Part shown: piece by piece, positions 1 to 10,997 of the stretch
Numbering within the stretch: the first letter of the stretch is position 1
Layout: each line of letters begins with the position of its first letter
Assembly: GCA_021521415.1 (NCBI GenBank)
Contig: JAIQDT010000059.1
Coordinates: forward strand, 2,852,001 to 2,916,000
DNA: 64,000 nt
Reading direction: 5' to 3'
Source of the DNA: Bidens hawaiensis
Taxonomy: Eukaryota; Streptophyta; Magnoliopsida; Asterales; Asteraceae
Program-made: the position numbers and the translations under genes
Notes under the pieces: generated by a model
The model's input: the letters and a program-made list of their open reading frames with translations, nothing else
The model's database searches: none
Told to the model about the DNA's origin: nothing

Positions 1-21
1 ATTAAAAATCTGTATATCAGA

Positions 22-1052
22 TGTTAGGACCGGGAGTCAGGTGCAAACCTTGGAAAAGTTGACAAGAATAAACTGACTCAGTTACCCAAAGGCCTATTGA
101 ATATCCCGGCGGAGTCAGGATATCCAACAAGTGGGAACGAAGGTGTGATATAGCAAACACGAAACAATAATGGATAATCAATAAGAACACTGTCAAAGAC
201 AAAGATTCACTGCATTTAATAAATAATTTAATACAACAGTGAAAGGAATGTCTAGGGTTTCGTGACGGCGGCGGCGGTATGAGGAAACAAATAGAATATT
301 CTTTGGAATGTTTCTCTTATTGCGTGCGTCGTTATCCGTGCCCTAAATGGAAACCTAGGACCCTATTTATAGACCCTGACATTCCTTCTAGAAGTTCCTA
401 ATCATTACATAATGAAAGACAAAATAAATACAAGTGTAAGAGTCCTCGAGCAAGGTAATAATCTTGCTCAAGCAGACTCACTATGAAGGGTATGCTCGAT
501 GAGTGTCTTCGAGCATACTTTATTTAGAATATCTTCGGTGAAGATATTCTCCTCCTGCAAACTTCATTCCTCTTGACCAATCCTTGCTTTGCATGAACTA
601 GTCCATCGAGCAAGCTCATTCTTCTTGATGTCTTCAGTCTTTTCCTTGGACTTATTGAACAATCTTTAGCATGCTCGGATGCAAATCTTGCTCGGGGAAC
701 TGAACTGTGCTCGAAGTCCTTGCTTTGATCACATGAAATCTTCTTTTTGCATCCATGCTTGTCCCCATGTGCTCGACCATCCTGTGCTCGTAACACTTGG
801 TTAAAACTTGTATGATCAAGCTATTTTCTCGATTGGCAATCCATGCTCGATAGAAGAACACTCTTGCTTGTTGAAGTGTAGCTTGCTCGAAGCCTTAACA
901 CTTAGAAGAATCAACCACTAAAGGTTCTGAAGACCTTTCTTGAGGTAGTTAACCATGCTCGATCGTCTAGGCTTGCTCGAAGTCCATACTTAGCCATTTC
1001 CTGAAGAGGTTGAGAAGATTCCAATCTTCCTTATCAAAAATCCGACCCAACA
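22..1052 (-). mobile_element. Solo LTR of the Copia-1 family
   Basis: This 1.03 kb segment matches the LTR at 12553-13582 along its length and has TG...CA ends in both readings. The flanks are TCAGA (17-21) and TCTGA (1053-1057), a 4-of-5 target duplication. The right flank has no polypurine tract, so it is not the 3' LTR of the neighbouring Copia-1. If the LTR and one flank copy are removed, the open frame at 1053-1449 continues in phase into bases 1-16. It is therefore read as a solo LTR inserted into the extra ORF. It is rich in TGCTCGA motifs. Confidence 0.78.
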
Positions 1053-1449
1053 TCTGAGGGAAGCTACCCTTTTGAAATTGACCCTCTTTCATATCTCCTT
1101 GGTAACCCATTGTTTCTTGAAAGACTCTCAATAATCTTAGGGCCGAGTAGGATGGTTGTTCTTCAAAATTATTATTAAGGCTTAGTGCTGCTCGAATTGT
1201 AGCCTCTGTAACTTCAATATCATGATTTAGGACAGAGGCCTTGATCCTCTTCCCGTTAATGTCATTGACATAAGTAGCTGAGCCCCAAAAGTTTGCTATG
1301 TGGTTCTTGTAAATCGTAGGGCTCTCAGTGAGGGCGACTCTCAGGTTGGAATTTCTCGGAAAAGTTAGCATTAGTTACAACTCTCTGTTATCATTGTCTA
1401 GCTCCAACTGAGCACACATATTGTGCCTCTTTTCAAATTTTAGGGCCAT
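1053..1449 (-). pseudogene. Extra ORF downstream of Copia pol, N-terminal fragment
   Basis: A minus-strand frame starts at an ATG at 1449 and reads to the LTR junction at 1053, with one in-frame TAA at 1375-1377. The residues after the stop include motifs such as SPTIYKNHIANFW and EVTEATIRAAL. These resemble the additional ORF found 3' of RNase H in many Asteraceae Copia elements, sometimes labelled synaptobrevin- or longin-like by automatic annotation; that label is not supported here. The product is unknown. The frame is interrupted by the solo LTR at 22-1052 and appears to continue off the left edge. Family recognition is from memory of the domain pattern. Confidence 0.6.
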
Positions 1450-1454
1450 CAGTT

Positions 1455-1810
1455 CTGCAAAAATAAGACAATAGTCAGTACACAAAGTTGCAGAAACAAT
1501 ACGCGAAGGTAGTTAGAGAAGATTAGCGTCTTCAGTATCATGTTCCGTAGTAATATGCGTACCTGCAAAAACAAGTAAACAATTAGTCCGAAATCCAATT
1601 AGAAACCCTAATTTCAAAATCGGCGAGATGATTGTCGAATAACGATATCTTACCGAAGTCGAAACAGAGCTAATGGCTAATGTCGAAGTATATTAGAGCA
1701 GAAATTGAGTATTCGAGTAAGAAGGGGATGCACAAGCAAGAGGTTTGCAATTAGGTTTAAGAGAGGGAGAAGAAATATGTGAAAAAGTTTCTAAGTTCCC
1801 CTTTTATACC
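1455..1810 (-). promoter_or_regulatory. Putative internal promoter and intron-bearing leader of the extra ORF
   Basis: On the minus strand a TATA-like TATAAAAG lies at 1801-1808. A pyrimidine-rich leader follows, then a donor-like CGGTAAGA (about 1653) and two acceptor-like TTTTTGCAG sites (about 1564 and 1456), the last just before the ATG at 1449. This suggests that the extra ORF has its own transcription start and spliced leader rather than relying on the LTR. It is inference from motifs only. Confidence 0.4.
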
Positions 1811-1859
1811 ATGATTAGTACAGTACCTCCGTTTGTCTTCTAGTGCACGACAGTTGTCA

Positions 1860-2340
1860 TTTAATTTAAAATTTAATATACCTCCCTTGCTCGAGCATAC
1901 AACCAAAATAACAGCTGGCTCCCACTGTACTTGAGTACATAGTACAATCCTTGCTCGATGTACTTGTATGATTATAATGCTCGAGCACTAGTATACTTGA
2001 GATAGTTTGCTCAAACATACTTGTGCTCGATGCCTTAGCCAAATTTTAATTGATATTAGTTTACTTGCTCGAGTATTGGGTTATACCCAAAAGGCATTGT
2101 GCTCAAAGGTACTTAGCAAAAATTTATCTAGTTATGTATACCTGAGTCACACCTGTAACCTGACTCTACTCGACTAGGAGTCATGCTCGGCATCACTTAA
2201 GATCTATCAAGACACAACTTATGCTCGATATGCAACTCCTCTTAGTATTATTGTAACCTTTGCTCGAAAGACTTAGATTACATCTACCTTTGTGCTCGAA
2301 GTACAGTCATGCTCGAAATCCTTAGCAGATTCTATCTGAA
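1860..2340. repeat. TGCTCGA-rich segment of the Copia-1 3' region
   Basis: The heptamer TGCTCGA and close variants (TGCTCAA, TACTTGA) recur every 25-60 bases between non-repetitive spacers. The same motif fills the LTRs at 22-1052 and 12553-13582. No coding frame is supported. Confidence 0.7.
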
Positions 2341-2424
2341 GAGGTATGTACCCGCCTCAACATCGAGCGGGGCGGGTCAACCCACAAGATATATACAAGA
2401 CATTAGAAATCAAAGATATTATCA

Positions 2425-2835
2425 AGGCACAAAGCCAAAACTTATGCGCACAGCGCATATCGCATATGCTCAAGCATCACATGCTTGCACATATCACATA
2501 TGCTCAAGCATCACATATGCTCACGCATCACATATGCTCATGCATCACATATGCTCGCGCGTATCACATGCTCACGCATCATATGTGCTTATGCATATCA
2601 CATCGTGCGTGGCGCATCCGCGCGCGGCGCATATTACATACTCGCGCATCATACATGCCCACCCATATCACAGTTGCGCATGGCGCAGCTGCGCGTGGGG
2701 CATCCGCGCGTGACGTGTATTACATGCTTGTGCGTATCACATCTGCGCATGAAATATCTGCGCGTGAGAATAAAGAGAAGACCTCGCGCATCCTCAGGAT
2801 GGGCGCATATCACACATGCACATAATCAACCTCGT
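2425..2835. repeat. Tandem array of GCGCATATCACATATGCTC-like units
   Basis: Degenerate short units built from CATATCACATATGCTC and CATCACATATGCTCACG repeat throughout. The downstream half becomes CpG-rich (GCGCATGGCGCAGCTGCGCG). All three plus-strand frames stay open for long runs because the unit avoids stops; these are not genes. Confidence 0.75.
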
Positions 2836-2837
2836 CC

Positions 2838-3400
2838 TTATCCAAATCAGGATTAGGGCAACCTTGATTGTGCACGTCAGACAACCTTCCAGAAGGCATC
2901 TTTTTAAGGAATAAGGATATGCTGTTGTTGACAGCTGCTAAATGAAAGGCGGACAGCTCAGCATGACTCATGGGTTACCACGTGATTATAACCAATGAAA
3001 AAGCACCAGGTGTCTCCAAGGACACGTGGCGCAAATCGATTGGAGGAGGCCAACAAAACCCTAATTTGGTCCCAGCTCAATCAGTGGAAACCCTAGCACT
3101 ATAAATACAGCATCAACTCCACAAGGAAAGAGAGACAAAAACACAGTCACACAATCATACAGTATTCAGCTATTAAGCAATACTCTCCAGATTCCCTTAC
3201 TCTCACATTATTATCTTCTCCTACATATACTTATTCTCACGCCGGAGGGTTACCCCAAAGAGGACCCCTCTGTCCCTTTCTGAGGGGTAAGTTAACGGCG
3301 TTGTTCATTTTGTAGGTGGAAGAACACAGATCCAGAAGAACCATCGGTGAAATAGTACAATCATATCCCGAGGAAAGTAGATCTGCTACCAGTGAGTAGA
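2838..3400 (+). mobile_element. Gypsy-type LTR fragment (R-U5 side)
   Basis: A TATAAATA box at 3100-3107 is followed about 140 bases later by a GCCGGAGGGTTACCCC block, a GGTAAGTTAACGGCG block and TTTTGTAGGTGG. That arrangement is common near the 3' end of plant Ty3/gypsy (Tat/Retand-like) LTRs. I could not find paired TG...CA ends with a matching target duplication, so limits are approximate. It is embedded in the Copia-1 3' region, with TGCTCGA repeats on both sides. It may include the array at 2425-2835. Confidence 0.42.
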
Positions 3401-3419
3401 TCCACGTTTCTTCACTATC

Positions 3420-5600
3420 CTTCCTATGCTCGTACTCGAACATTCAACCTAAGAGTCTAGCATACAAGTTTTCTTGAACTACTTAACAAATTCATCCATC
3501 AAGTTCCTCAGCTCGAATTCTCATACCTAAGTGTCTAGCACACAGCTATGCTCGAATCAATTTGCATTTTATCTTTCAATCCCTTGTGCTCGAATACTTA
3601 GATCGAAACAATCAATTATGCAGCCATGCTCGAAACACATAACAATAATAATCATGTCATAGCAGGTGCTCGAAAGTAAGATACATGTTCGAAACACAAA
3701 AAATGTTTAGTTTATAACATATGCTCGAAGATGCGATTCACGCTTGAAATACTCAGATGCAACTAACAGTTCATTTAACATACTTGAAGCAATGTAATCA
3801 CACAAACAGACAAAGTTTCTTTGCTCGAAACAGTTAAATGTTTTTCAGTTCAGATTGTGAAATCATCACATCCTATGCCAATCCGTCTGGACATTTTCAC
3901 ACACATCCTTTGCTCAAATTGCAATTTTGCATAAAAGATAATCATTTCAGAACAGTGAGCTGACCTAAGCAATTTGTTTAAGGTGAAATAAGAGATCAAA
4001 TTTCAGTTGAATATTCTTTTGAAAACATTTTCATAGAATGATCTCAACATGGGATCAGATTGTTTAAAAACTTTCACAACATAGCATAGTAAGCCTTATT
4101 AGGATCTAAGTCAGGTTAACATTATGTAATAGCAATTAGCATGATTATCATGACATTTGTGATATACTGAAAGTTCAATTAAAGCTTAAGTGAAGAATGG
4201 TTGCATTTTGGACTTAAGGTTGTTCCTTATCTCTTCTCAAAGCTTATTTAGCTTTCTCCAATCACCCCAATCTGACTTCAACCCCCTGATGCCTTGGTCA
4301 ATAATTTGTTTTTATGAGTAGTTTGTTTGAAAATAATATATAGATATCAGACTGTAAGGTTGAACGTTGGACTTACAGGCCATCCGGACTTACATGCCTT
4401 ACATTCAGAGTGTTTAGGACTTAGTTGGATGCCTCACTCCTGTAGTTCCCTTAGTGCCCCTTAAGTCATGATATATTATTGTTTGATATACTTCTTTGAA
4501 GAAATTTTTTTTTTCTATATTTTTCCTCTTTCTTTTTCTTTTTGATAAGCTTTTGTATAGTTATACTTTTATATCTGCTCAGATACTTTGTAAATATATT
4601 TTTATGTGACCAAAAAACCAACAGGCTCGTGTATGATTGAATAATTGCCTTTCTGCCTATCATTCGGAGAGATGTGCAAGGAAACATACCTTGATCTTCA
4701 AATGAGTCACCACATCAGACTTAGCATTTTCATTATATTTGTATCACGTATGTCACTACACTCATGGAAAGATACTCAAAGCAAAATGTCAATTTACTGA
4801 ACATAGATCCTTTAAGCCTATATTCCATGGGTTAGGAATTTTAAACAATATACTATCATTTCCCATAAGGTTGGATACAATTTCTATCCAAAAACCCTTA
4901 AGCTTCTATAAAGCTTATAACTGAATAATCTTCTCATATCTCTTATGTGAGATCACCCAAAACAGTGTTGCTTAGTAAAAAACATTTAACAGTTTCGAAA
5001 TCATTTCTTTTGAAAGTTCATTTAAAACATTGATTCTGAAAACAGTGTTGTCATTTAAGCACATTTAACAAGCACACACTTCAACAATATCAAGCACATT
5101 CATTCAGACAGCATGAATCATTCAGATAAACACATAAGTCTGTTGAGCATGCTCAGAAATTCATCGAGCATACTCGGAAGTCTATCGAGCAACCTTAAGA
5201 TCTATCATTTCATTGCTTGTGCTTGAAAGACTTAAACTGTGTGCTTGAGCAATAGACTTATTCTTGGAATACTTAGAAAGTTTTCCAGAACACATGTCCA
5301 TGCTCGACCAGTAATAACATATCATTCGTGCTCGAATTACTTGAGAGATCTCAAGTATGGTTTGTTTGTGCTCGAAGAACATCAAACACACCATCAAACA
5401 AAGAGTCATGCTCGAAATACCTAAAAAATTTTTCAAGGCAAGAATCTATGCTCGAGAAACTGAGCTATGACATCTGTGCTCGGAAGACTTAGAAAAGTCT
5501 TCCAAGTACTCCTGCTTGAGCTCGAGGATCAACAAGCACAATATCAAGCACAGATTCAGGCTCGAAGTACTTAAACCACAGAAATACATCATGCAAGCAC
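3420..5600. repeat. Copia-1 3' untranslated region with TGCTCGA repeats
   Basis: This is the non-coding stretch between RNase H and the gypsy-like fragment. TGCTCGAA and variants are frequent at 3420-3850 and again at 5140-5570, with AT-rich sequence between. The block near 4255-4290 (ATCACCCCAATCTGACTTC) resembles one near 14112-14135 in the 3' region of Copia-2, supporting its identity as a 3' UTR. Confidence 0.65.
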
Positions 5601-5778
5601 AGATCAAAGTACTGAAAGCTATAATTATCATTGATATAACATTTTTCACACAAAGACAGTTACATACATGATTCATGCAATCAGAATGATCAGTTAAGCA
5701 TAGCAAATCATCATGCAAACATTCAAAGTGAGAAACATAGATAATCAGTAAGCACCTCACTTAAGCACACATCCTCAA

Positions 5779-6619
5779 TCAAACTTCATCAGCATTTATC
5801 ATTCTTAGGCATTTTAACAGAAAGTGAAACATGGTTTTATCTAAAGGTTTGGTGAATAAATCAACTAGATTATCAGATGTATCTACCCTTTTCATTTCTA
5901 TTAAGCCTTTTTCCTGACAGTCCCTAATGAAATGATGTCTAATCTTAATGTGCTTAGTCTTAGAATGTTGAACTGGATTCTTAACAATGAACTAGCAGCA
6001 GTGTTATCAATTAAAATTGGAGTAAGTAAGAAATTCAGACCATAATCCAACAGTTGATTCTGAATCCATTGAACATGTGCACAGCAAGCGGATGCAGCAA
6101 TGTATTCAGCTTCAGCAGTTGAAATGGACACTGTAGTCTGCTTCTTGCATTGCCATGACACCAACCTGTTCCCTAAAAATTGACGTCCTCCTGAAGTTAA
6201 TTTTCTACTCATGTTGCAACCATCATAGTCACTATCTGTATAGGCTATCAAGTCAAAGGAAGGGTTCTTTGGAAACCAAATCCCCAAATTTGGTTTTCCT
6301 TTGAGGTATCTGAAAATCCTCTTTACTGCTAGCATATGTGAGACCTTGGGGTTAGCTTGGAATCTTGCACAGACACACACAGCAAACATAATATCTGGCC
6401 TAGATGCTGTAAGATACATCAGTGATCCTATCTTGGCCCTATATTCATGCTTGTTCACCCCCCCTTCTCATCAGGTATCATCTTCTCATGTGTGTCCATT
6501 GGTGTAGACACTGTCTTGTAGTCCTGGCACTTGAACTTGTTAAGTATCTTTTGGACATACTTTGATTGATTGATAAAAATCCCATCTGCCTTTTGCTGCA
6601 CTTGAAGTCCAAGGAAGAA
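5779..6619 (-). pseudogene. Copia-1 RNase H domain with RT C-terminus
   Basis: Recognisable motifs are GSLMYLTASRPDI, RYLKG, AYTDSDYDGC, SWQCKKQTTVSISTAEAEY and DYGLNF, the standard series for Copia RNase H. The frame shifts near 5990-6010. The last residues, a LFTKPLDK-type end, are recovered in another frame before a TGA at 5779-5781. A further frameshift at about 6620 separates it from the reverse transcriptase. Its role was degradation of the RNA strand during reverse transcription. Confidence 0.85.
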
Positions 6620-6621
6620 GT

Positions 6622-8646
6622 TCATTCTCCCATTGAACTCATCTTGTATTTAGACTTCATTACTTGCTCAAATTCTTTGCACATTTGTTCATTGGTGGAG
6701 CCAAAAATGATGCCATCTACATAGACTTGCAATAGCAGCAGATCCTTGTTCCATCTTTTGTAGAACAGGGTTTTGTCAATGGCTCCTCTGTAGAAACCAT
6801 TGTCTAATAAGTGGTTTGATAGCTCATCATACCATGCTCTAAGAGCTTGATGTAGTCCATACCATGATTTGTTGAGCTTGTACACCTTGTTAGGGTGGAC
6901 TGGATCTTCAAATCCTGGAGGTTGAGTCACATACACCTCCTCATCTATCTTTCCATTTAAAAACACAGATTTCACATCTAATTGATAAACTTTTATGTTA
7001 ATAGATGCTGCATATGCTAGAAAGATTCTGATGACTTCTAGTCTTGCAACTGGAGCAAATACTTCTTCAAGGTCCACTCCTTCTTCTTGTAAGCACCCTA
7101 GAGCCACCAGTCTTGCATTGTTTTTAAAGACAATTCCTCTCTCATCTCTCTTGTTTCTGAACACCCATTTGGTTCCAATAGCATACTTGCCTCTGGGCTT
7201 ATCAACCAAGTCACATACATGTAAGTCTCTGAATTGAGCTAACTCTTCCTGCATAGCTTCTACCCAGCTGTTGTCCTTTAAAGTTTGATTGATATTTTTT
7301 GGTTCAACTTGGGATAGAAAGCAAGCATACAGACATATGTTTGCCTTTTCAGATGAACTTATTGTCACTCTCTCATGCAAGTCTCCTATGATGTTCTCTG
7401 TCGGATGATTTCTTTCAACAGAAGTAGTCTGCACAATTTGTTGTGCTGACACTTCTGTCTCTAGGTTGGTCATATTGATCTCAGCAATTTCACTTTCAAT
7501 TCTTTCTTGAGTTTCAACAACTTCTTGAGTGTAATTAATCTTAGATGATGATGCTTCATTTGATCCAATTTGTAGAGAGTCAAACAAAGACTGAAACCGG
7601 TCTTCAAATTGATTTGTCACTTCAGGCTGAATAGGTTGCTGACTTTGTATGGGTTCACTCTCCATATCACTTGGACCTTCATTAGAAACTTCAACTGCAG
7701 CTTCTTGTCCATTCATCTCAACTTCAGCTGCACCTTGATTGCATCTTTCAAAGGTAAATACATTTGGCTTAGGAGCAACAGATGACCATAGCTTGTCCAG
7801 ATCAACTTGTTTTTGTTTTCCTTTATCTTCAAAGCTTGTTCTGTACATGTTGTCATCCATGTCTTCATTATAAATCTTGAATAACTTGATTATGTTCTCC
7901 AAGTCAAATAGCCATTTGGGACCTTCAACATTATTGAAGTGGTTTTCAATGAATATTATGTCTGAAGACTCAATGACTACCATGTGCTCCTTCACATAGA
8001 CTCTGTAAGCCTTTGAATGAGATGAGTATCCCACAAAGAAACATTCCAGAGATTTTGACTGGAATTTGTTTAGATAGTCCTTTGTATTCAACAGTGAGCA
8101 TCTGCATCCAAAAGGCTTTAAGAACTTCACATAAGGTTTTCTTTTGAAGATAACCTCAAATGGGGTCTTATTTTGAGCCTTGTTTAGTAGAACCCTGTTC
8201 TGCACATAGCATGCAGTGTTGATTGCTTCTGCCCAGAAAGTGACTAGCAGATTTGCATCAGCAATCATGGTCCTTGCAGCTTCAATTAGTGTTCTATTTC
8301 TTCTTTCTGCAACACCATTTTGCTCAGGAGTTCTAGGTGCACTATATTGTTGAAAGATCCCCTTAGAAGTGCAGAATTCTTCCATTATTTCATTCTTGAA
8401 TTCTATCCCATTGTCACTTCTAATGACTTTCACTTTCCTTTCAAGTTGATTTTCCATTTTCAGCACATAGGTTCTGATCAACTCTAGGGTCTCATCCTTG
8501 CTGCCCATAAAGTATACCCAAGTAAATCTTGAGTAATCATCTGTGATCACTAGACAATATCTCTTCTTTCCAATACTTGGAACACTCACTAGAACAAACA
8601 GATCCATGTGTAGTAGTTCCAAGACCTCATCAATGGTATTTATCAA
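6622..8646 (-). pseudogene. Copia-1 integrase and reverse transcriptase
   Basis: One open frame carries the integrase core, with acidic residues in VITDDYS, IRSDNG and GVAERRNRT, followed by a variable linker and the reverse transcriptase ([40 protein letters not shown]). The catalytic box reads YVDG at 6712-6723 instead of YVDD, so the polymerase site is broken even where the frame is intact. The N-terminus joins the protease segment in frame through a TAG at 8653-8655; the C-terminus ends at a frameshift. Confidence 0.92.
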
Positions 8647-8652
8647 TTTGCT

Positions 8653-9246
8653 CTAATGTGAGGATTTATGTTGTTTCCCTTTGAGGCAAGATGCGCATTT
8701 TTCTTCAACCTTAAAGTCTCTTGTGGGAAGGCCAACAACGTGTTCCCCTTTCACTAGCTTGTTCATATTCTTCAAGTTGACATGACACATCTTCCTATGC
8801 CACAGTTTAGTCTCATTTTCAGTGGCTTTGGAAACAAAGCATGAACCACCTCTAGATGTAGCATTATTCATTCTCAGTTCATAGAGGTTGCCATTTCTTG
8901 GAGCCATCATCATGATCATCTCAGTTGGAATCACAAATTCAGGATTTAGGATTAGGCAGTGTTCATCATTGAAAGCCACTTTGTACCCTTTGTCACAAAC
9001 TTGAGAAATGCTAAGTAGATTATATTATAGTCCTTCAACATGCAGCACATTCTCAAAGGATACCTTGCCATTGGTGAGTGTTCCTCTTCCAACAATCCTC
9101 CCTCCATTTTCATCACTCCTAAAGGCAACTGGACCATCATACTTTCTTTCATAATTGATAAGAGCTCCCTTGTCACAGGTCATGTGCTTAGAACATCCAC
9201 TATCCATATACCATAAGTCATTACTGTTCAAGGACTGTTCCTGCAC
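8653..9246 (-). pseudogene. Copia-1 protease and GAG-pre-integrase domain
   Basis: The aspartic protease motif is DSGCSKHMT with D at about 9204, followed by GTLTNGKVSF. The GAG-pre-integrase part contains LWHRKMCHVN and the zinc-type CASCLKGKQHK. The frame carries in-frame stops at 9025-9027 (TAA) and 8653-8655 (TAG). The protease would have cut the Gag-Pol polyprotein inside the virus-like particle. Confidence 0.88.
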
Positions 9247-9263
9247 ATATACACAAAAGAGAA

Positions 9264-10992
9264 TCAGTTGGATTCTGAGTCACAAACTGCATCAGTTTGC
9301 AATTTAGATTCAAGTGAAGATTCATCAGGAGTTGGAACTGGAAGTGGAAGTGGATCTTCATAGATAACTTCACATTCTTCTTCTTCTTCTGAGTCTGACC
9401 CAACTTTCACAACTTGTGACATGATGAGGTTTTCATTTTGTTCAATCACATAGTCTCTCTGTTCATTTAACTCCTTCTTTGTCTTCCATTGAAACCCTCG
9501 TGGTTCATAACCTTGCTTCATCAAGAACTTTTTCATCCCCATTAAGAACACCAGGTATCATTTTGAACTTTCCTTTGCCATTTGACCTTTTGTTCTTTAC
9601 AGGTTTGCTTGATCCTTTTGTATCATTCTTGATTTTCAAAACTTGTTTCAGTCTCTTTTCCAAAACTGATATTTTCTCTTCATCACTTGAGCTATTCTTC
9701 TCTTCATTCAAATATCTTTTATACATCTGCTTGTATCCTTTCATGTCAAAACCACAAACCACATCAGGGACCACAAACTCTTCTTCTTCAAACCCGCAAG
9801 AATCAGTGTGATGACCATAAGCATCACACTTCTTGCACCATACCTTGGCATAGCTCCCCATATCTTCAAGCAATTGCTTGTCTTTAATTCTGTCACTTGG
9901 TTTGGGGAAGTCAAAGCCTAGGGATATCTTTGGACATAAAGAGTTGCTGAAGTCCATTTTGATTGGCTTGTTCACATCAGGCACCAAATGATATTTCTCC
10001 TTGACAAACACAATTGGCTTCAACTTAGATGGTAATTTTGAACAGCTTCCTTCTTCTTCAGCAGCAAATCTTCTTATGGGTACATACTCCACATCTCCAA
10101 TATCAAACAGTTCATGATTAGAGAAAACTAGATAGATTGGAGGATGGGACTAATCATACAAAGATTTCTTTGGCACATCATTTCTTTTCTTGATTTCTGG
10201 TTGTGGTCTTGCACAAATGTCAAATACCACATGTTCTTTTCTAATCTGTTCATAATGTTTCTTCATCTTGGGAGTCATCTTTAGCAATACTGGAATCTTT
10301 TCATCTTTCTTCTTATTTGATCCCTTCTTTTTCTTCTTACCTTTAGATGATTTGGTACTGCCACAGCTGCAAGTACTCTCCTCACTGGAGTATTCACTCC
10401 ATTTCTTCTTCTCACCATCCTTCTTTTCCTCTTTCTTCTTATTCTGCTTCTTAGCAAACTCTCCATTTTCATCAACAACCACATCTTCATATTGTTTTAC
10501 AAATTCAGATTTGTCTTCAAACACATTCTTAAATAGTTTTAAATACTCATTTCTACTTTCCTTGTCTACTCTTAGTGGATAACTGTTACAGAATGTTGGT
10601 GGCACCTTCTTGTATTTTTCTTCATCTGTCATTTTATCCACAAATCCCACTATATTTCCAGTAGACACAAGGTTTTTCAAGAATTCCATTTGAATTAACA
10701 ATTCAGCTTTCTTAAGCTTCTCTTCAGCATACAACTTTTTCAGTCCCTCAATCTCAACTGTCATTCTTGATTGAGTTCTGTATGCTTGCATACAATCTTC
10801 TTCCAGTCCCTTAATTTGATTCTCATAGGTTTCTTCACTAATTTCATACACATTCAGAAATGCTTCCTTTCTACCACATTCAGTCTTCCATTTTCCAACT
10901 TCCTGATTGAGTTCATCAATTGTAATAAGAAGATCAGAAATTGAAATATCAAAATGTACCTGTGCATTAGAAGATTCTGGTTTATCCTGCAC
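9264..10992 (-). pseudogene. Copia-1 Gag C-terminal region and Gag-Pol linker
   Basis: The stretch is Lys/Glu-rich, with a coiled-coil-like part at 10992-10640 and a charged run near 10310-10440. A second CX2CX4HX4C knuckle (WCKKCDAYGHHTDSC) lies at about 9837-9796. The frame is broken by an in-frame TAG at 10150-10152 and by frameshifts near 9510 and 9260. Such long spacers with a second knuckle are seen in several plant Copia lineages; the function beyond RNA binding is unknown. Confidence 0.75.
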
Positions 10993-10997
10993 TTTGG

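Noticed and set aside
2425..2835. CRISPR-like repeat array.
   Set aside because: Units are degenerate and contiguous without unique equal-length spacers, in plant retroelement DNA.
2309..2856. Overlapping 120-160 codon plus-strand ORFs.
   Set aside because: They are translations of a tandem repeat (His/Ala/Tyr-rich in all frames), with no domain.
10268..10582. Plus-strand Ser/Phe-rich ORF.
   Set aside because: Antisense shadow of the Lys/Glu-rich Copia-1 Gag linker.
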